Source of the DNA: Muricea muricata
Lineage: Eukaryota > Cnidaria > Anthozoa > Malacalcyonacea > Plexauridae
Assembly (NCBI GenBank): GCA_963855995.1
Contig: OY979723.1
Location: 8,003,013 to 8,067,012 of the forward strand
Length of the DNA: 64,000 bases
Direction: 5' to 3'
Below the pieces are notes generated by a model, which was not told the DNA's origin, did no database searches, and was given only the letters and a program-made list of their open reading frames with translations. The position numbers and the translations under genes were made by a program. The first letter of the stretch is position 1, and each line of letters begins with the position of its first letter. Below are positions 31,194-40,971 of the stretch, piece after piece.

Positions 31194-31442
31194 ATGGGCA
31201 CTTGTCATAGTAAGAGTGATAAAATCAAAAGAGACAAAAATCATAACAGACAGAAAATGTTTAAATTTGGTGTAAGTTTTGGCCGTAACGATTTAAATTT
31301 GGAAGGTCACCTGCAGATGGGATATAACAGTAAGACAATTAAAAACTATGGCCCCATTGACAAACAGTTAAACCCGCCAGGAAGTACAATTTCAGCAGTA
31401 ACTGAGCCCAACGATCAGGCAACAGAGACATCAGAAAACTAA
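31194..31442 (+). CDS. small putatively N-myristoylated protein (MGTCHSK)
   Basis: The product is 82 residues from the ATG at 31,194. The N-terminus MGTCHSKS fits the N-myristoylation pattern (Gly2, Ser6, Lys7), and Cys4 could be palmitoylated. Thus membrane association is likely. The central block HNRQKMFKFGVSFGRNDLNL and the next block EGHLQMGYNSKTIKNY are nearly identical to the outer Polinton protein at 40,714-40,971. The C-terminus is variable and polar. Function unknown; a matrix-like or host-membrane role is a guess. The gene is followed after about 50 bp by an integrase-like ATG, the same order as in the outer element. Confidence 0.75.
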   Translation: MGTCHSKSDKIKRDKNHNRQKMFKFGVSFGRNDLNLEGHLQMGYNSKTIKNYGPIDKQLNPPGSTISAVTEPNDQATETSEN

Positions 31443-31493
31443 TTTTTTTTTATGACGCGGATTCACGCTTTCTTTGTTTCATTTAAAAAGAAG

Positions 31494-31565
31494 ACATGGC
31501 CCAAGCAACAGTTGACAAGTGCTTGGAAAGTGTTTATTATGATCCAAAAGGTCGAGGGAGCTGAC
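31494..31565 (+). pseudogene. 5' stub of a Polinton integrase gene
   Basis: The ATG at 31,494 opens a 23-codon frame (MAQATVDKCLESVYYDPKGR) that ends in TGA. Its LESVYYDPK matches the LSSVYYNTK start of the outer integrase at 40,677. Both follow the stop of the myristoylated-protein gene by 36-51 bases. The match is short, but conserved gene order supports it. It indicates that the inner element arose from a fuller Polinton by internal deletion. Confidence 0.5.
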
Positions 31566-31727
31566 AGGTTATATCGTGATGCATTTTTAGGCATTGCGAC
31601 GTCCCGTACTAACCAATACCATGGCTACTATTGCCGGAAATACTTTGACATTTTATAAGCATGTGAGGGTTTTGTCGCGGGACACTTTTTATGTATGTAC
31701 TATAAACGATAAAACGCAGTTTGTAAC

Positions 31728-32510
31728 ATGCCACGGAGGCGTAGGGATTGTCCTATTTGCAGTAAGAAGAATCTCGCCAAATTATCAAACCATTTAGCAG
31801 ATATCCATCGACTCTCAGGAGAAGAAAGACAACATTATCTTTCTAAAGCCAAATCGCTTAGTGATCAAAGAGAATCTGAAGAAATGTTGAATGGAAAAAG
31901 AGTGCGGAGTGAATCGAATGATGAAATGTCGACAGCATCAAGTAGTGACGAAAGGACTTCGAAAGAAACGTTGAGTGAAAAAAGAATGCGAAATGAATCC
32001 GATGACGAAACATCGACAGCATCTGATGAAGATATCTTCAGTTCATCAGGCGAGGGAGACGCTGAAAGTTCCGAAGAAATAAACGACTCTGACGAAAGCG
32101 AAGAAGAGAACCCATGGGAAGTATTAATACACGAAGCAGCGATGGAACTTCGTACAAAGCACAATGAAATTGTACAAAGTTTTCAAAATGGTGGTTTTAG
32201 TGAAATTGACGCAAAGAAACAAGCCTTTTCAGAAATTTTACCAGACCTTCGAAAGAAACTAGGAAATATTTATTTGGATCGCCTGAAATGGATGACGCAA
32301 ATGAAAAGGGATCCAGTGCATCGGAAAATAATGAAAACCAAAGATGCATTCGTTGACGAAGATGATTTCGATCCTGACGAAGCTTTGACTGCTGCTATTA
32401 AAAAAAGGAAATTTCTTTTGGAACTTCTGTTAGAAGACAGACAGTACTTTCCTGAAAGCAATGAGGATGATGATGATGATGACAATATCTCCACACGCCT
32501 TATGAATTGA
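31728..32510 (+). CDS. zinc-finger protein with acidic region
   Basis: The product is 260 residues. The N-terminus is MPRRRRDCPICSKKNL with a C-x2-C...H-x4-H finger completed by AKLSNHLADIH. Residues about 45-130 are Ser/Glu/Asp-rich (SSSGEGDAESSEEINDS), followed by a helical domain (NPWEVLIHEAAMELRTK) and a basic-hydrophobic region (RLKWMTQMKRDPVHRK). It ends in a poly-Asp patch. A related but broken gene is at 42,396 in the outer element. The layout suggests a nuclear DNA-binding regulator or terminal-repeat-binding protein; that role is inferred. Its 3' end extends into the right TIR arm, so the final 96 codons or so are present twice. AATAAA occurs just after the stop. Confidence 0.78.
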   Translation: MPRRRRDCPICSKKNLAKLSNHLADIHRLSGEERQHYLSKAKSLSDQRESEEMLNGKRVRSESNDEMSTASSSDERTSKETLSEKRMRNESDDETSTASDEDIFSSSGEGDAESSEEINDSDESEEENPWEVLIHEAAMELRTKHNEIVQSFQNGGFSEIDAKKQAFSEILPDLRKKLGNIYLDRLKWMTQMKRDPVHRKIMKTKDAFVDEDDFDPDEALTAAIKKRKFLLELLLEDRQYFPESNEDDDDDDNISTRLMN

Positions 32511-35259
32511 GTTATTACTAATAAATGTGTTAAAAATAAAACATTTGAGCGTTTGTTTAGTTGCTTTTCCCCCTATAATTCGAAAACTCTCCCTTTACGT
32601 TACTAACTGCTCACAAATATCTCGCAGGTGTTTTCACCGGCCCCTTGATGAGGCAAGTTGCGTAAAAAGGGTTCGTAATGAACTCCTTTGGGTTCATATG
32701 ACATGTTAGTTGGAACGGGACGCAAGGGACAGCGGGACGCCTAAAAATGTCCCGTGATAAAGTCCCTTGTGTCCCGTAAGAGCGTCCCGTAACAATGTCC
32801 CGGACGTCCTTTGAAGCGGGACGCGTAGAACTGTTCCGTAATGAAGTCCCTTACGTCCCTATATGTTAAGGTATTTCCAGTAATGATAAGCATGCTATTA
32901 TGTAGATGGACGGGACGTGAGGGACATCGGGATGCCTACATGTAAAAATGTCTTATGTCTCGTAAAAAAGTCCCTTATGTCCCGTAAGAGGTTTCCGCGT
33001 GTCCTTTTAAAGCGAGACGCGTAAAAGTGGCCCGAATAGGGTCTCTTAATTTTGTAGATGTTAAAATATTTCCAGTAATAGTAGCCAGGCCATTGGTTAG
33101 TACGGGACATCGGGACGCCTAAAGGTGTCCCGCAATGTGTCCCGTAAGAAAGTCCCGTCACTCCCGTGTGTCCCTTAAAATGTTCCGGGCGTCTCTTGAT
33201 GCGAGACAAGTAAAACTGTCCCGTAATAAATTATTTATTAGTTTGATAGCAGTTCAAAGCACCAACATTGAACAAAACTGATTAACTTTCCCCTCATTAC
33301 GCAGAACATTGCGAAAGAATGAAATGTGTCAGGATTGTCCTTATTGCCATGTGGCAGTTCAGTATCACAAACATTGCCTACTGTAATGAGAAATTACCTC
33401 TATTGTCCGTATTAAATTGTCTCAAGAAGCTACGATAAATCTGCGATCTGAGTACACTAATGCGATGACATCAGATATGAGTAGCAGGATGTCAAATTAG
33501 GGTCAATTTTCTTTTAAATATGCCCTACTAGCCTTAAACCTTTATAAAACAATATGCATCGATTTGCTAGGACATATTATATACACACAACAAAACAGAC
33601 GGTAAGATGTGCAAATTAGCGGATTGCTTGACGCAGTTCAAATTAAATACCAACTTTCACTATATACAGCTATAATTTCCCCATTTCACGAGCAATAGTG
33701 CAGTGTCATAAAAAAATGTTAATTTCCCCTCATTACAAATGTTGGTGCGGTGTAATTAAAAATTCAATGTGTCAAACTCAGTGACAAAATAAATAACATT
33801 GCATGGGGTTATCGGGATTATATCCTCTCAGTCGCCTCTATTGCCTTTGACTCAGAAATGATATTGTATGAGTATAGCAGAATGTTAAGTAAGGGTCAAT
33901 TTTGTTTTAAACCTGCCCTACGAACTTTAAACTTTTATAAGTTCCCCTCATTACAAAGAACGTTAGTGCAGTGTAATAAAAATTCAATTATTTCAATTAG
34001 TTAGGGCATGATGTAACACACACTTAATTGTGTACATACAATGACACAACAAAACGGTATACGTAGGACTGAACAAAGTAGCAGTTCCGCCTCATGCCAT
34101 TTGAAGTTTGGGCAAAGAATTACGTTGCCCGATGTATTAGTCTGACACAGTTTAAATCAAGTTACCAACTTTCTCTACATAAAAACCAATTTCCCCCTTT
34201 TCACCGACCAATAGTACAGTCTGACCAATTTCCCCTCAATACAAACAACGTTGGCACAGTGTAATTAAAAATTCAACAGTGTCAAAATTTGTGACAAAAT
34301 ACACAACATTGCATGAGATGGAAATTATATCCTCTCTTAATTATCCCAATTGCCTTGACTAGAAAACTATGATTATCTGTATAGACTTTGATGATATGAG
34401 TATAGTCCAATTTTCAATAAAACTTATTCCTTCTCGTTAGACAGAACGTCAGTGCAATGTCAACAGGGAAATGTGTCAAAAACGGCGGCAAAGTACACAC
34501 CAGTGCATGAAACGTATTTCCCCTATACTATAGGATTATTTCCTTTAGCATTGTGCTAGGAAACCATAATAAATCAATAGATTGTCTTGGTACAAAAAGA
34601 ATAGAAAAGTAGGGAATTGTCAATTAAGGGTCAATTTTGATTTAACCGACTGCATCATGGCCATTTTAAGCCGTTTCTATACCACGACCTAAACAACATA
34701 TAAACCGTTCGGGACGGAGTAAACGATATTAACTTGCTATATGTAACTGTTTGGTAAAATGTACGGAATGAACAAAGTATACAGGAAAAGGACAGCGTGC
34801 AATAGCAGGAATATTTAAAACAACAGTTTAAAATAATAGCTAAAAATGCAAGTGCTTTCCAATAACGCCTTGTATATAGGAATGGTGATGCAGAAAGTCC
34901 AAATAATGTCCTTGCTGAATACAAGTTTCCGTAGTCGACGTTACTTGAACATATTTAAGCAAGCGCCCGATGCGTGACTGCTAGCACACAATTGTACCAT
35001 TTTGGCGCAAAAGTGGAACGATATGACGTAATATCTCAAACACAATGGACCAAACCCGTTTTAAACAGGTTTCTGTCAACATGCGCGCGCACTGGTCCAC
35101 ACGGCCGACCTAAGAACTAATTTCTAGGGGTAAGAGCTCTGGTCACTTCTGGGACCATACCTGTGACTATTCTACTACTGCATACTAATTACTTCCTTTG
35201 CTGAATAATGTGCTTGCATACTAATTACTTCCGCCGCTGGATGGGGGGGGTTACCTACT
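32222..35259 (-). repeat. right arm of inner element (3.04-kb TIR)
   Basis: Inverted copy of 27,494-30,531, collinear over its whole length. It begins inside the zinc-finger gene and ends TTACCTACT next to the TSD AGTGTA. Open frames in this arm mirror those of the left arm exactly, showing very high identity and hence recent formation or continuing homogenisation. Confidence 0.92.
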
Positions 35260-35265
35260 AGTGTA

Positions 35266-36313
35266 CAAAAAGCTTCGATAAACCTGGGGTTGGCACCGAA
35301 GGATAGCTGCAACGGCTTAAATGGCATATCTTCCCCATTTACAGATATCCCAACCGATGACACGTCAAAATGTTGAAAGTTGTACGGATTTTTCTCGTAT
35401 GCACCGTTAAACGCAGTACTTTCTACCAGGCAGATGACAAGCGATTTCGGTACAAGTCCGTTGAAAACGTTATCTTTTCTGAGAGAGGGATTTCCTGCTG
35501 GAATTATAAAACTTTTGCACTCGACTCGACGAATGGGATAATTGCAGGACCCTTTTTCAAAGCAACTTCGTGAGCCAGCGAAATGCTAGGGCTTACTTTT
35601 ACTTTTCGTAATTTGAGATAAGCATCGACCAGCTTTACTTTGTGATCGGCGTCGTCCACAGAGCTCATCAAACAAAATTCGTTACCATTACGATTCAAAA
35701 TGACTTTTAAATCGATAAAACTTAGTAAAAGACGTTCGGTCATAAATATGTCACAAAATACTGGCCCAGCCATTTCAATAACTCCACTTTCTTTACTAAA
35801 TTCGTATCTTGTTTTAAGACCCAAGTTAGCATTGTTCACTGCCAACGTGGGATCGGCAACATCCATTTTTCCAGCTGTGTCTTTGTAGAACATCGAAGCT
35901 GTTAGTTGAGATTGCTTTGCCGCTGGACCGTAATTTAGAAGGGTTTCGAGGTAAGCACGATATGCGTAAGTTCCCATAGCTTGAGTTACTTGCTTTTCTT
36001 TTAGAAACACGTCGACTTGTTTGAACAGACTGTGCAGAAAATTGTTCACAATACCAACCTTTTCGTCTACGTCTAGATCTGCTCCATTCGCTTTTGTTAC
36101 CTTTGCCCTCACCACAAGAATCGTTTTAGACAAATCGATATAGTCTTCAGTGCCCGGAGACAAGAATGTGATTGGACCACCGTCCCATACACTGGACACA
36201 GGCTGATGATCCATCCAGTACCCTTTCTCCAAACTGACTTGTGTTGGGGGCACAGAAAATAGATCTAGTTCGCTTTTGCTGCATTCCTGCGATTTGGAGT
36301 GTACAAAATTCAT
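35266..36313 (-). pseudogene. major capsid protein gene (double jelly-roll), N-terminal and middle part
   Basis: The frame opens at the ATG at 36,313 (MNFVHSKSQECSKSELDLF) and stays open for 269 codons. It carries Polinton major-capsid blocks: PPTQVSLEKGYWMDHQPVSS, VGIVNNFLHSLFKQVDVFL, YRAYLETLLNYGPAAKQSQL. A stop follows a frameshift near 35,505-35,515, and coding similarity resumes in another frame (PLQLSFGANPRFIEAF) until the inner element cuts it at 35,265. The distal end is at 27,212-27,487. In intact relatives this protein builds the icosahedral shell. With two frameshifts and a 7.8-kb insertion, no capsid protein can be made. The start lies 2 bp after the stop of the upstream gene. Confidence 0.88.
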
Positions 36314-36315
36314 GT

Positions 36316-36771
36316 TTAACCAAATATGTCTTGAGGAGATGTTTTCCGTTTCTTGGCCTGCTTGTTTCTGCCAGCAGGCTGTGATGCCTTTCTCTTTTTA
36401 CCTGTGTTCCCAACCTTTTTCGCTCCACGTTTTCCATTTCCTGTTTGGGCATAAGTGTTTGCTCGTTGTATAGCTTTCTCTTTCGCCACGTCAACCGCCT
36501 CCCCAATGCGTGCTTTTGCGGCTTCCTTCGCATTTTTACCGGCTAATACATCGCCCACAAAATTTGCCCCACTATTCAATGCTATGTTGCCAAGGGCGTT
36601 TGCTCCCCTTTTGATCATCGGCATAACCGCTCTTGCAACGCTACGAAATAGGCCACCAAGACCAAATCCCACCCCATGTCCAATTTGCCATGGACTGCCT
36701 CTGAACACAGACATACCATGACCTTGTTGTTGATTGAGATCGTAGTTTACGTACGGATTGTTCTGAGTCAT
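36316..36771 (-). CDS. Polinton basic virion-type protein (Gly-rich, pX/pVII-like)
   Basis: The product is 151 residues. The N-terminus is MTQNNPYVNYDLNQQQGHG, then a conserved block (FRGSPWQIGHGVGFGLG, LFRSVARAVMPMIKRG) and GANFVGDVLAGKNAKEAA. The C-terminus is rich in Lys/Arg with nuclear-localisation-like runs (GKKRKA, NKQAKKRKT). Such proteins lie next to the capsid gene in most animal Polintons. They are regarded as adenovirus core-like or minor virion proteins, by analogy rather than proof. It is packed between minor and major capsid genes with 2-bp gaps on both sides, implying shared transcription or downstream re-initiation. Confidence 0.8.
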   Translation of the reverse strand: MTQNNPYVNYDLNQQQGHGMSVFRGSPWQIGHGVGFGLGGLFRSVARAVMPMIKRGANALGNIALNSGANFVGDVLAGKNAKEAAKARIGEAVDVAKEKAIQRANTYAQTGNGKRGAKKVGNTGKKRKASQPAGRNKQAKKRKTSPQDIFG

Positions 36772-36773
36772 TT

Positions 36774-37532
36774 TTACAGAAAGTAAGGTGAACTTTTTTG
36801 CTTAAAGTGTAGTGTAATGATCACCTTCCCGCGCTCAAATGGCACTGGATCTCCCGTGTCATTCCTTAAAAGAACCTCCACGTTCTCGAATGATTTGGTT
36901 TGGACAGGTACATACTGGATGTTGGTAAACGTTTTAGCAATGACGTCACCAAACTTTCCCTCAGCAGGAATGCTTTTCAGTAATTGCGCACTTGTATCTC
37001 CGACGACCTGCGGCTCAACAATATCGCAATACACATAAATCGTCGATACAACCGTTAAGTCAGTTACGTAAGGACTAACAGTCGTTTTTGTGATGATTTT
37101 TAAATCAGTATCCCCAAACCCTAAGATAATAGACATTCGACCGATTAAGCCGAGTTGGTACCCCTTTTTTAACTGAACTGTCACTTTTCCGTTGAGAGTG
37201 TTATACGTTAACTTAATGTTATCGTTAACATTCCTGGCTAATGCTTTATTAACAGCTTTAACAAGATCTTGCATTGATTGGTAGTAACCATAATCGATAA
37301 TGGCCTGTTGAAACACGCCACTTGTGCCCATGTAAAAAATATGCGTGTCGGACCCGTCCTGTAACGTGTACCATGTATTTGGATAGGACACAGAGTACAG
37401 GCCAACTTCCCAGTTTCCCTCCAAATCAATAGTTTGTGGTAATTTTACACGATAACTGGTCGTTTTGTTATCGGGAAAAACTCCCAGAGATGAATTACTG
37501 GGGAGCGTAAGGTAAAAATGTGTTCCGCTCAT
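36774..37532 (-). CDS. minor capsid protein (single jelly-roll, penton-like)
   Basis: The product is 252 residues, intact. Signature blocks are FYLTLPSNSSLGVFPDNKTT near the N-terminus and IDLEGNWEVGLYSVSYPNTW, common to Polinton minor capsid proteins. IYVYCDIVEPQVVGDTSAQ and the C-terminal NDTGDPVPFERGKVIITLHF complete the family pattern. By analogy with adenovirus penton and homologues in virophages it would occupy the fivefold vertices. It is co-directional with integrase upstream and with the basic protein and major capsid gene downstream. Confidence 0.9.
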   Translation of the reverse strand: MSGTHFYLTLPSNSSLGVFPDNKTTSYRVKLPQTIDLEGNWEVGLYSVSYPNTWYTLQDGSDTHIFYMGTSGVFQQAIIDYGYYQSMQDLVKAVNKALARNVNDNIKLTYNTLNGKVTVQLKKGYQLGLIGRMSIILGFGDTDLKIITKTTVSPYVTDLTVVSTIYVYCDIVEPQVVGDTSAQLLKSIPAEGKFGDVIAKTFTNIQYVPVQTKSFENVEVLLRNDTGDPVPFERGKVIITLHFKQKSSPYFL

Positions 37533-37581
37533 GTTGAAAGTAATAGTACAATTGAAAAACGCACACAGTACACATTAGTTT

Positions 37582-38106
37582 TTAAACCTTATGTATTTTA
37601 GAAGCAGATACCCAGGAATTAAATTTGTTTGGATAGCCTGACCATTTTACTAAATATTGTACATTTCCTCCCCTGCCACGCTTTTTCAGGATCTTTTCTA
37701 CTTCGTAAACGTCATCCTGCTTGATTACTTTTTGCAATTCCTTGTCGAAAAACGTCCCCTTTAACTCTTCGTTGTCGTAATCTTTAAGTTTATACACTGG
37801 AGGATCGCGAGGCACTTGCTTACTAATGGTAAAAATTTCTTTAGAGAAATTTGGCAAGTACCCTTTTTCAAACTTGCGTTTTATCTTACTAATTCTTACT
37901 TGATCACCGATCTTAAACTTATACTTTACATTTTTGGGAGAACTATGATCATACAGAGTATGCCAAATTTTCTTTTCGTTTTTTGTAGTAACATCAGCTG
38001 GCTTAATTTTAATACTATGGTGAACGCTAAAATTATAAGAATATACTAAATCAGGCAGTATGTCAATGTATCTCATCGTTTTGTTAGCTGTAAAATATCG
38101 CCACAT
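37582..38106 (-). pseudogene. Polinton integrase, C-terminal part with chromodomain
   Basis: This is the 3' half of the integrase gene. It contains the end of the catalytic-core region (ILPDLVYSYNFSVHHSIKI), an SH3-like DNA-binding stretch (FKIGDQVRISKIKRKFEKG) and a C-terminal chromodomain (YEVEKILKKRGRGGNVQYLV, WSGYPNKFNSWV). Chromodomains occur in Polinton integrases and may direct insertion to modified histones. The gene is split from its 5' half (40,140-40,677) by a 2-kb AACGTT-repeat element, so no full enzyme is made. The ATG at 38,106 is internal, not a true start. Confidence 0.9.
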
Positions 38107-38115
38107 TTTTGTTTT

Positions 38116-40134
38116 TCCCAGCTAGCACAATCACGTTGAGGCAACGTTGTATCAACGTTCGCCGAACGTTTATACAACGTCGTGCTCAACGTTGTGTCAA
38201 CGTTTTTTTGTGAACTCGTAGGAACGTTGTGACAACGTTGGGGCTAACGTTAGATGACGACGTTATTACAACGTTCAAGCAACGTTTAGCCGACGTTCAC
38301 ACAACCTTAAACCGACTTTCAAAATATCTACGTTAGAATACGACGTAATTACAACGTTCAGACAACGTTCAGCCGACGTTCACACAACCTTAGACCAACG
38401 TTCAAAATACGACGTAATTACAACGTTGAGACAACGTTCAGCCGACGTTCACACGACGTTAGACCAACGTTCAAAATACGACGTAATTACAACGTTGAGA
38501 CAACGTTGAGACAACGTTGAGACAACGTTCAGCCGACGTTCACACGACCTTAGACCAACGTTCAAAATGCGATGTATAATTATACAACGTTCAGCTGACG
38601 CGTCGAATATAATTCAAACAACAGATAATGAGATCACTGTTCTCATAGTTATATGTTGCTGGAATTGCATTCAACCCGACTGAAATGCGACGTATATAAA
38701 GACATTAAGGCAATGAGGGAAATGTGGAATGTTACCGCTCATTCTGTTTTATTAATATATTCGACACAGTCCTGCGCGGAGGATAAATTAAAGAGACCTT
38801 ATAAAATCACTGAAACAAAGTCGTCAATTTTGAATCTTTTAATGTTTTTACAGAGCATTTTGTATGGGATGTAAATTTGACAGTAAAACTATCTATATTG
38901 GGTCTTTATGATAGTCTTAAATATCTCGTGATCAATATAGGATCTTGCTCCCGCATCATAAACTATATGGAAATACAGCTTGCTCTTCATATATGTTCCT
39001 AAAAGACAAAAATTACGACCATATATTATTAGACATCCTTCTTATCGATACTGTCTTAGCATCTTGGGGACTTTATCACTCCATAAAGACACTATAAACG
39101 GTTATGAATGCGGGCATATTAATCAATATAAGTCGGGCTTTAAATTCAGCAGGGAACCAGTCCACCTAATATCATATTTAAAGATTTGATTACCTTGTCG
39201 TCCACGGAGTAATAATAATGTATACTGCTTTGATCAACGTACACTCAACAATGAAATAACCAATCATTCGACCAACGCTATCGATGCTCTAAAATATGCA
39301 ATAAATTAAGTTGCGCGTGAACGGTGAGAAATATATATCACTTATATGTTATTAAATAAGTTACCTTTTCAGCAATTCAACATAATATATAACTGTGACT
39401 AACATAAATCTTAAGAACACAATGTCTACTTACATTTGAGCTGTGAAAAATACTTTTGTAGAGAAAAATATACTGATGTGCAAACGGTTGACGTTTTGAG
39501 AGAAGACTTTGATTGTTAATTTGTATTTTGCGCGCTTGCTTGTCGCTAACATATATGGTAAGAGTTGCCTTATATGTCTTAATACAATTATCTCCAGCAA
39601 ACGTTTGGTAAAAATCAACTTAGCGAACGTTAATCTCAACGTTCAACCAACGTTGAAACAACGTCACTTATACAACGTAAAATTGAACTTAGCAAACGTT
39701 GATCTCAACGTTCAACCAACGTTTATCCAACGTTGCTATATAACCTAAAAATATCACATTTATCATACGTCAATCTCAACGTTCAACCAACGTTGATACA
39801 ACGTTAGCATACAACGTAAAAATATCACATTTATCAAACGTCAATCTCAACGTTCAACCAACGTTGATACAACGTTAGCATACAACGTAAAAATATCCCA
39901 TTTATCAAACGTCAATCTCAACGTTCAACCAACGTTGACACAACGTTACTATACAACGTAAAAATGACACCTTGGCGAACGTTAACATTTAACGTTCAAC
40001 CAACGTTGATACAACGTCTGGGGCTTTTAAGTAAGAAAGACAACGTGGTGGGAACGTTGTGTTAACGTTAGGTCACGACTAACGTAAATACGACGTTCAG
40101 CCAACGTTGGGATAACGTTGTGTGCTAGTTGGGT
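38116..40134. mobile_element. AACGTT-rich inverted-terminal element, non-coding, about 2.0 kb
   Basis: The element interrupts the integrase gene. Its ends are inverted: CCCAGCTAGCACA on the left and the complement of TGTGCTAGTTGGG on the right. Both flanks are satellite-like arrays of units of about 68-70 bp, each with several AACGTT or ACGTTG palindromes. The left array is about 38,130-38,600 with CAGCCGACGTTCACAC, the right about 39,610-40,120 with ATCTCAACGTTCAACCAACG. The middle (38,600-39,600) is AT-rich and non-coding. I could not establish the TSD; TT on both sides is possible. No transposase, so a non-autonomous DNA transposon. Confidence 0.8.
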
Positions 40135-40139
40135 TAGCG

Positions 40140-40677
40140 TACGTATTAAACGTTCCACAATAGAAGCTTTGGTTTCATTATACGTGTTGTACAATTCGAT
40201 GCCTTCGTTTTGCATTAGCGCTCGAAAATAGTGGTTTAGGAACTCCGTTCCTTGATCTGTCATGATTTTTTCAGGTTTGCGTCCAGAAGACAAAATGACC
40301 TTGAAAGCATTGACCAAACTTGGTCCTGTTTTATTTTTCAATGGGACTACCCAAGCATACTTTGAAAAGACATCGATGCATACTAGTAAATATCTATAAC
40401 CATCGTTAAACTTTTGCATGGATTGCATGTCCGCTAAGTCCATCTGCCACTGTTGATCAATACCGCCCACGATAACACGGTTTCTTTTAAAGTTGCGGCG
40501 AACAGGTTTATGTAATGTGTATGCATCTTGTTTCATTAACCATTCTTTAATTTGTTTACGACTTATTTTAAATTTTCCCTCCTTTTTTACGTCATCATAC
40601 AGACGGTTTACTCCACCATAGCCTCCAGAACGTTTGGTGTTGTAATAAACACTAGATAGATAACTATCCATAACCAC
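40140..40677 (-). pseudogene. Polinton integrase, N-terminal and catalytic part
   Basis: The frame opens at the ATG at 40,677 (MVMDSYLSSVYYNTKRSGGY). The retrovirus-type rve core shows QMDLADM (Asp80), IMTDQGTEF (Asp141) and ASIVERL (Glu175), the D,D-x33-E triad. The gene is cut just after Glu175 by the AACGTT element; its remainder is at 37,582-38,106. Integrase inserts linear Polinton DNA and generates the 6-bp TSD. In this copy it is inactive by disruption, not by loss of catalytic residues. It starts 36 bp after the stop of the myristoylated-protein gene, so the two are probably co-transcribed. Confidence 0.93.
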
Positions 40678-40713
40678 GAGCGAAATGAAAAATATCGGTT
40701 AGTTTTTGCTGTC

Positions 40714-40971
40714 TTATTCCTCAACGTTCTCAATGTTATCGCTCTCATTTTGCAAGGTGCTAATTGGCTCACTGTCATCGGATATTAAAGCGTTCATTTC
40801 GTTTTCAACAGGTTTATAATTCTTAACAGTTTTGCTATTATAGCCTATCTGCAAATGTCCCTCGAGATTAAGATCATTCCGGCCAAAACTTATGCCAAAT
40901 CGAAACATTTTCTGTCGGTTATGATTTTTATTAATTTGGGGGTTATGTCGTTTACTATTAAACTGACCCAT
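40714..40971 (-). CDS. small putatively N-myristoylated protein (MGQFNSK)
   Basis: The product is 85 residues. MGQFNSKRH fits the myristoylation pattern (Gly2, Ser6, Lys7). The middle block HNRQKMFRFGISFGRNDLNL followed by EGHLQIGYNSKTVKNYKP is almost identical to the inner-element protein at 31,194. The C-terminus is acidic and Ser/Asn-rich (SESDNIENVEE type composition). Strong conservation of the middle with free variation of the tail suggests selection on the core. The role is unknown; membrane targeting is the only property the sequence supports. It shares a 305-bp divergent promoter region with the gene at 41,276. Confidence 0.75.
   Translation of the reverse strand: MGQFNSKRHNPQINKNHNRQKMFRFGISFGRNDLNLEGHLQIGYNSKTVKNYKPVENEMNALISDDSEPISTLQNESDNIENVEE

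Larger units (their letters stand above)
27494..35259. mobile_element. satellite-like Polinton derivative, 7.8 kb, with 3.04-kb TIRs
   Basis: The ends read AGTAGGTAACCCCCCCC inward, nearly identical to the outer Polinton termini. The flanking 6-bp TSD is AGTGTA (27,488-27,493 and 35,260-35,265). Arms 27,494-30,531 and 32,222-35,259 are inverted copies with no length difference: every paired position I checked sums to 62,753. The core (30,532-32,221) holds a VEA-x-KILKY protein, a putatively myristoylated protein, an integrase 5' stub and an acidic zinc-finger protein. There are no capsid, ATPase, protease or polymerase genes. It lies inside the outer capsid gene, so it is younger than the outer element. 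Confidence 0.92.

Noticed and set aside
38130..40120. CRISPR-like array in the AACGTT region
   Set aside because: Units lack distinct spacers, the whole unit repeats, and the setting is a eukaryotic DNA transposon.
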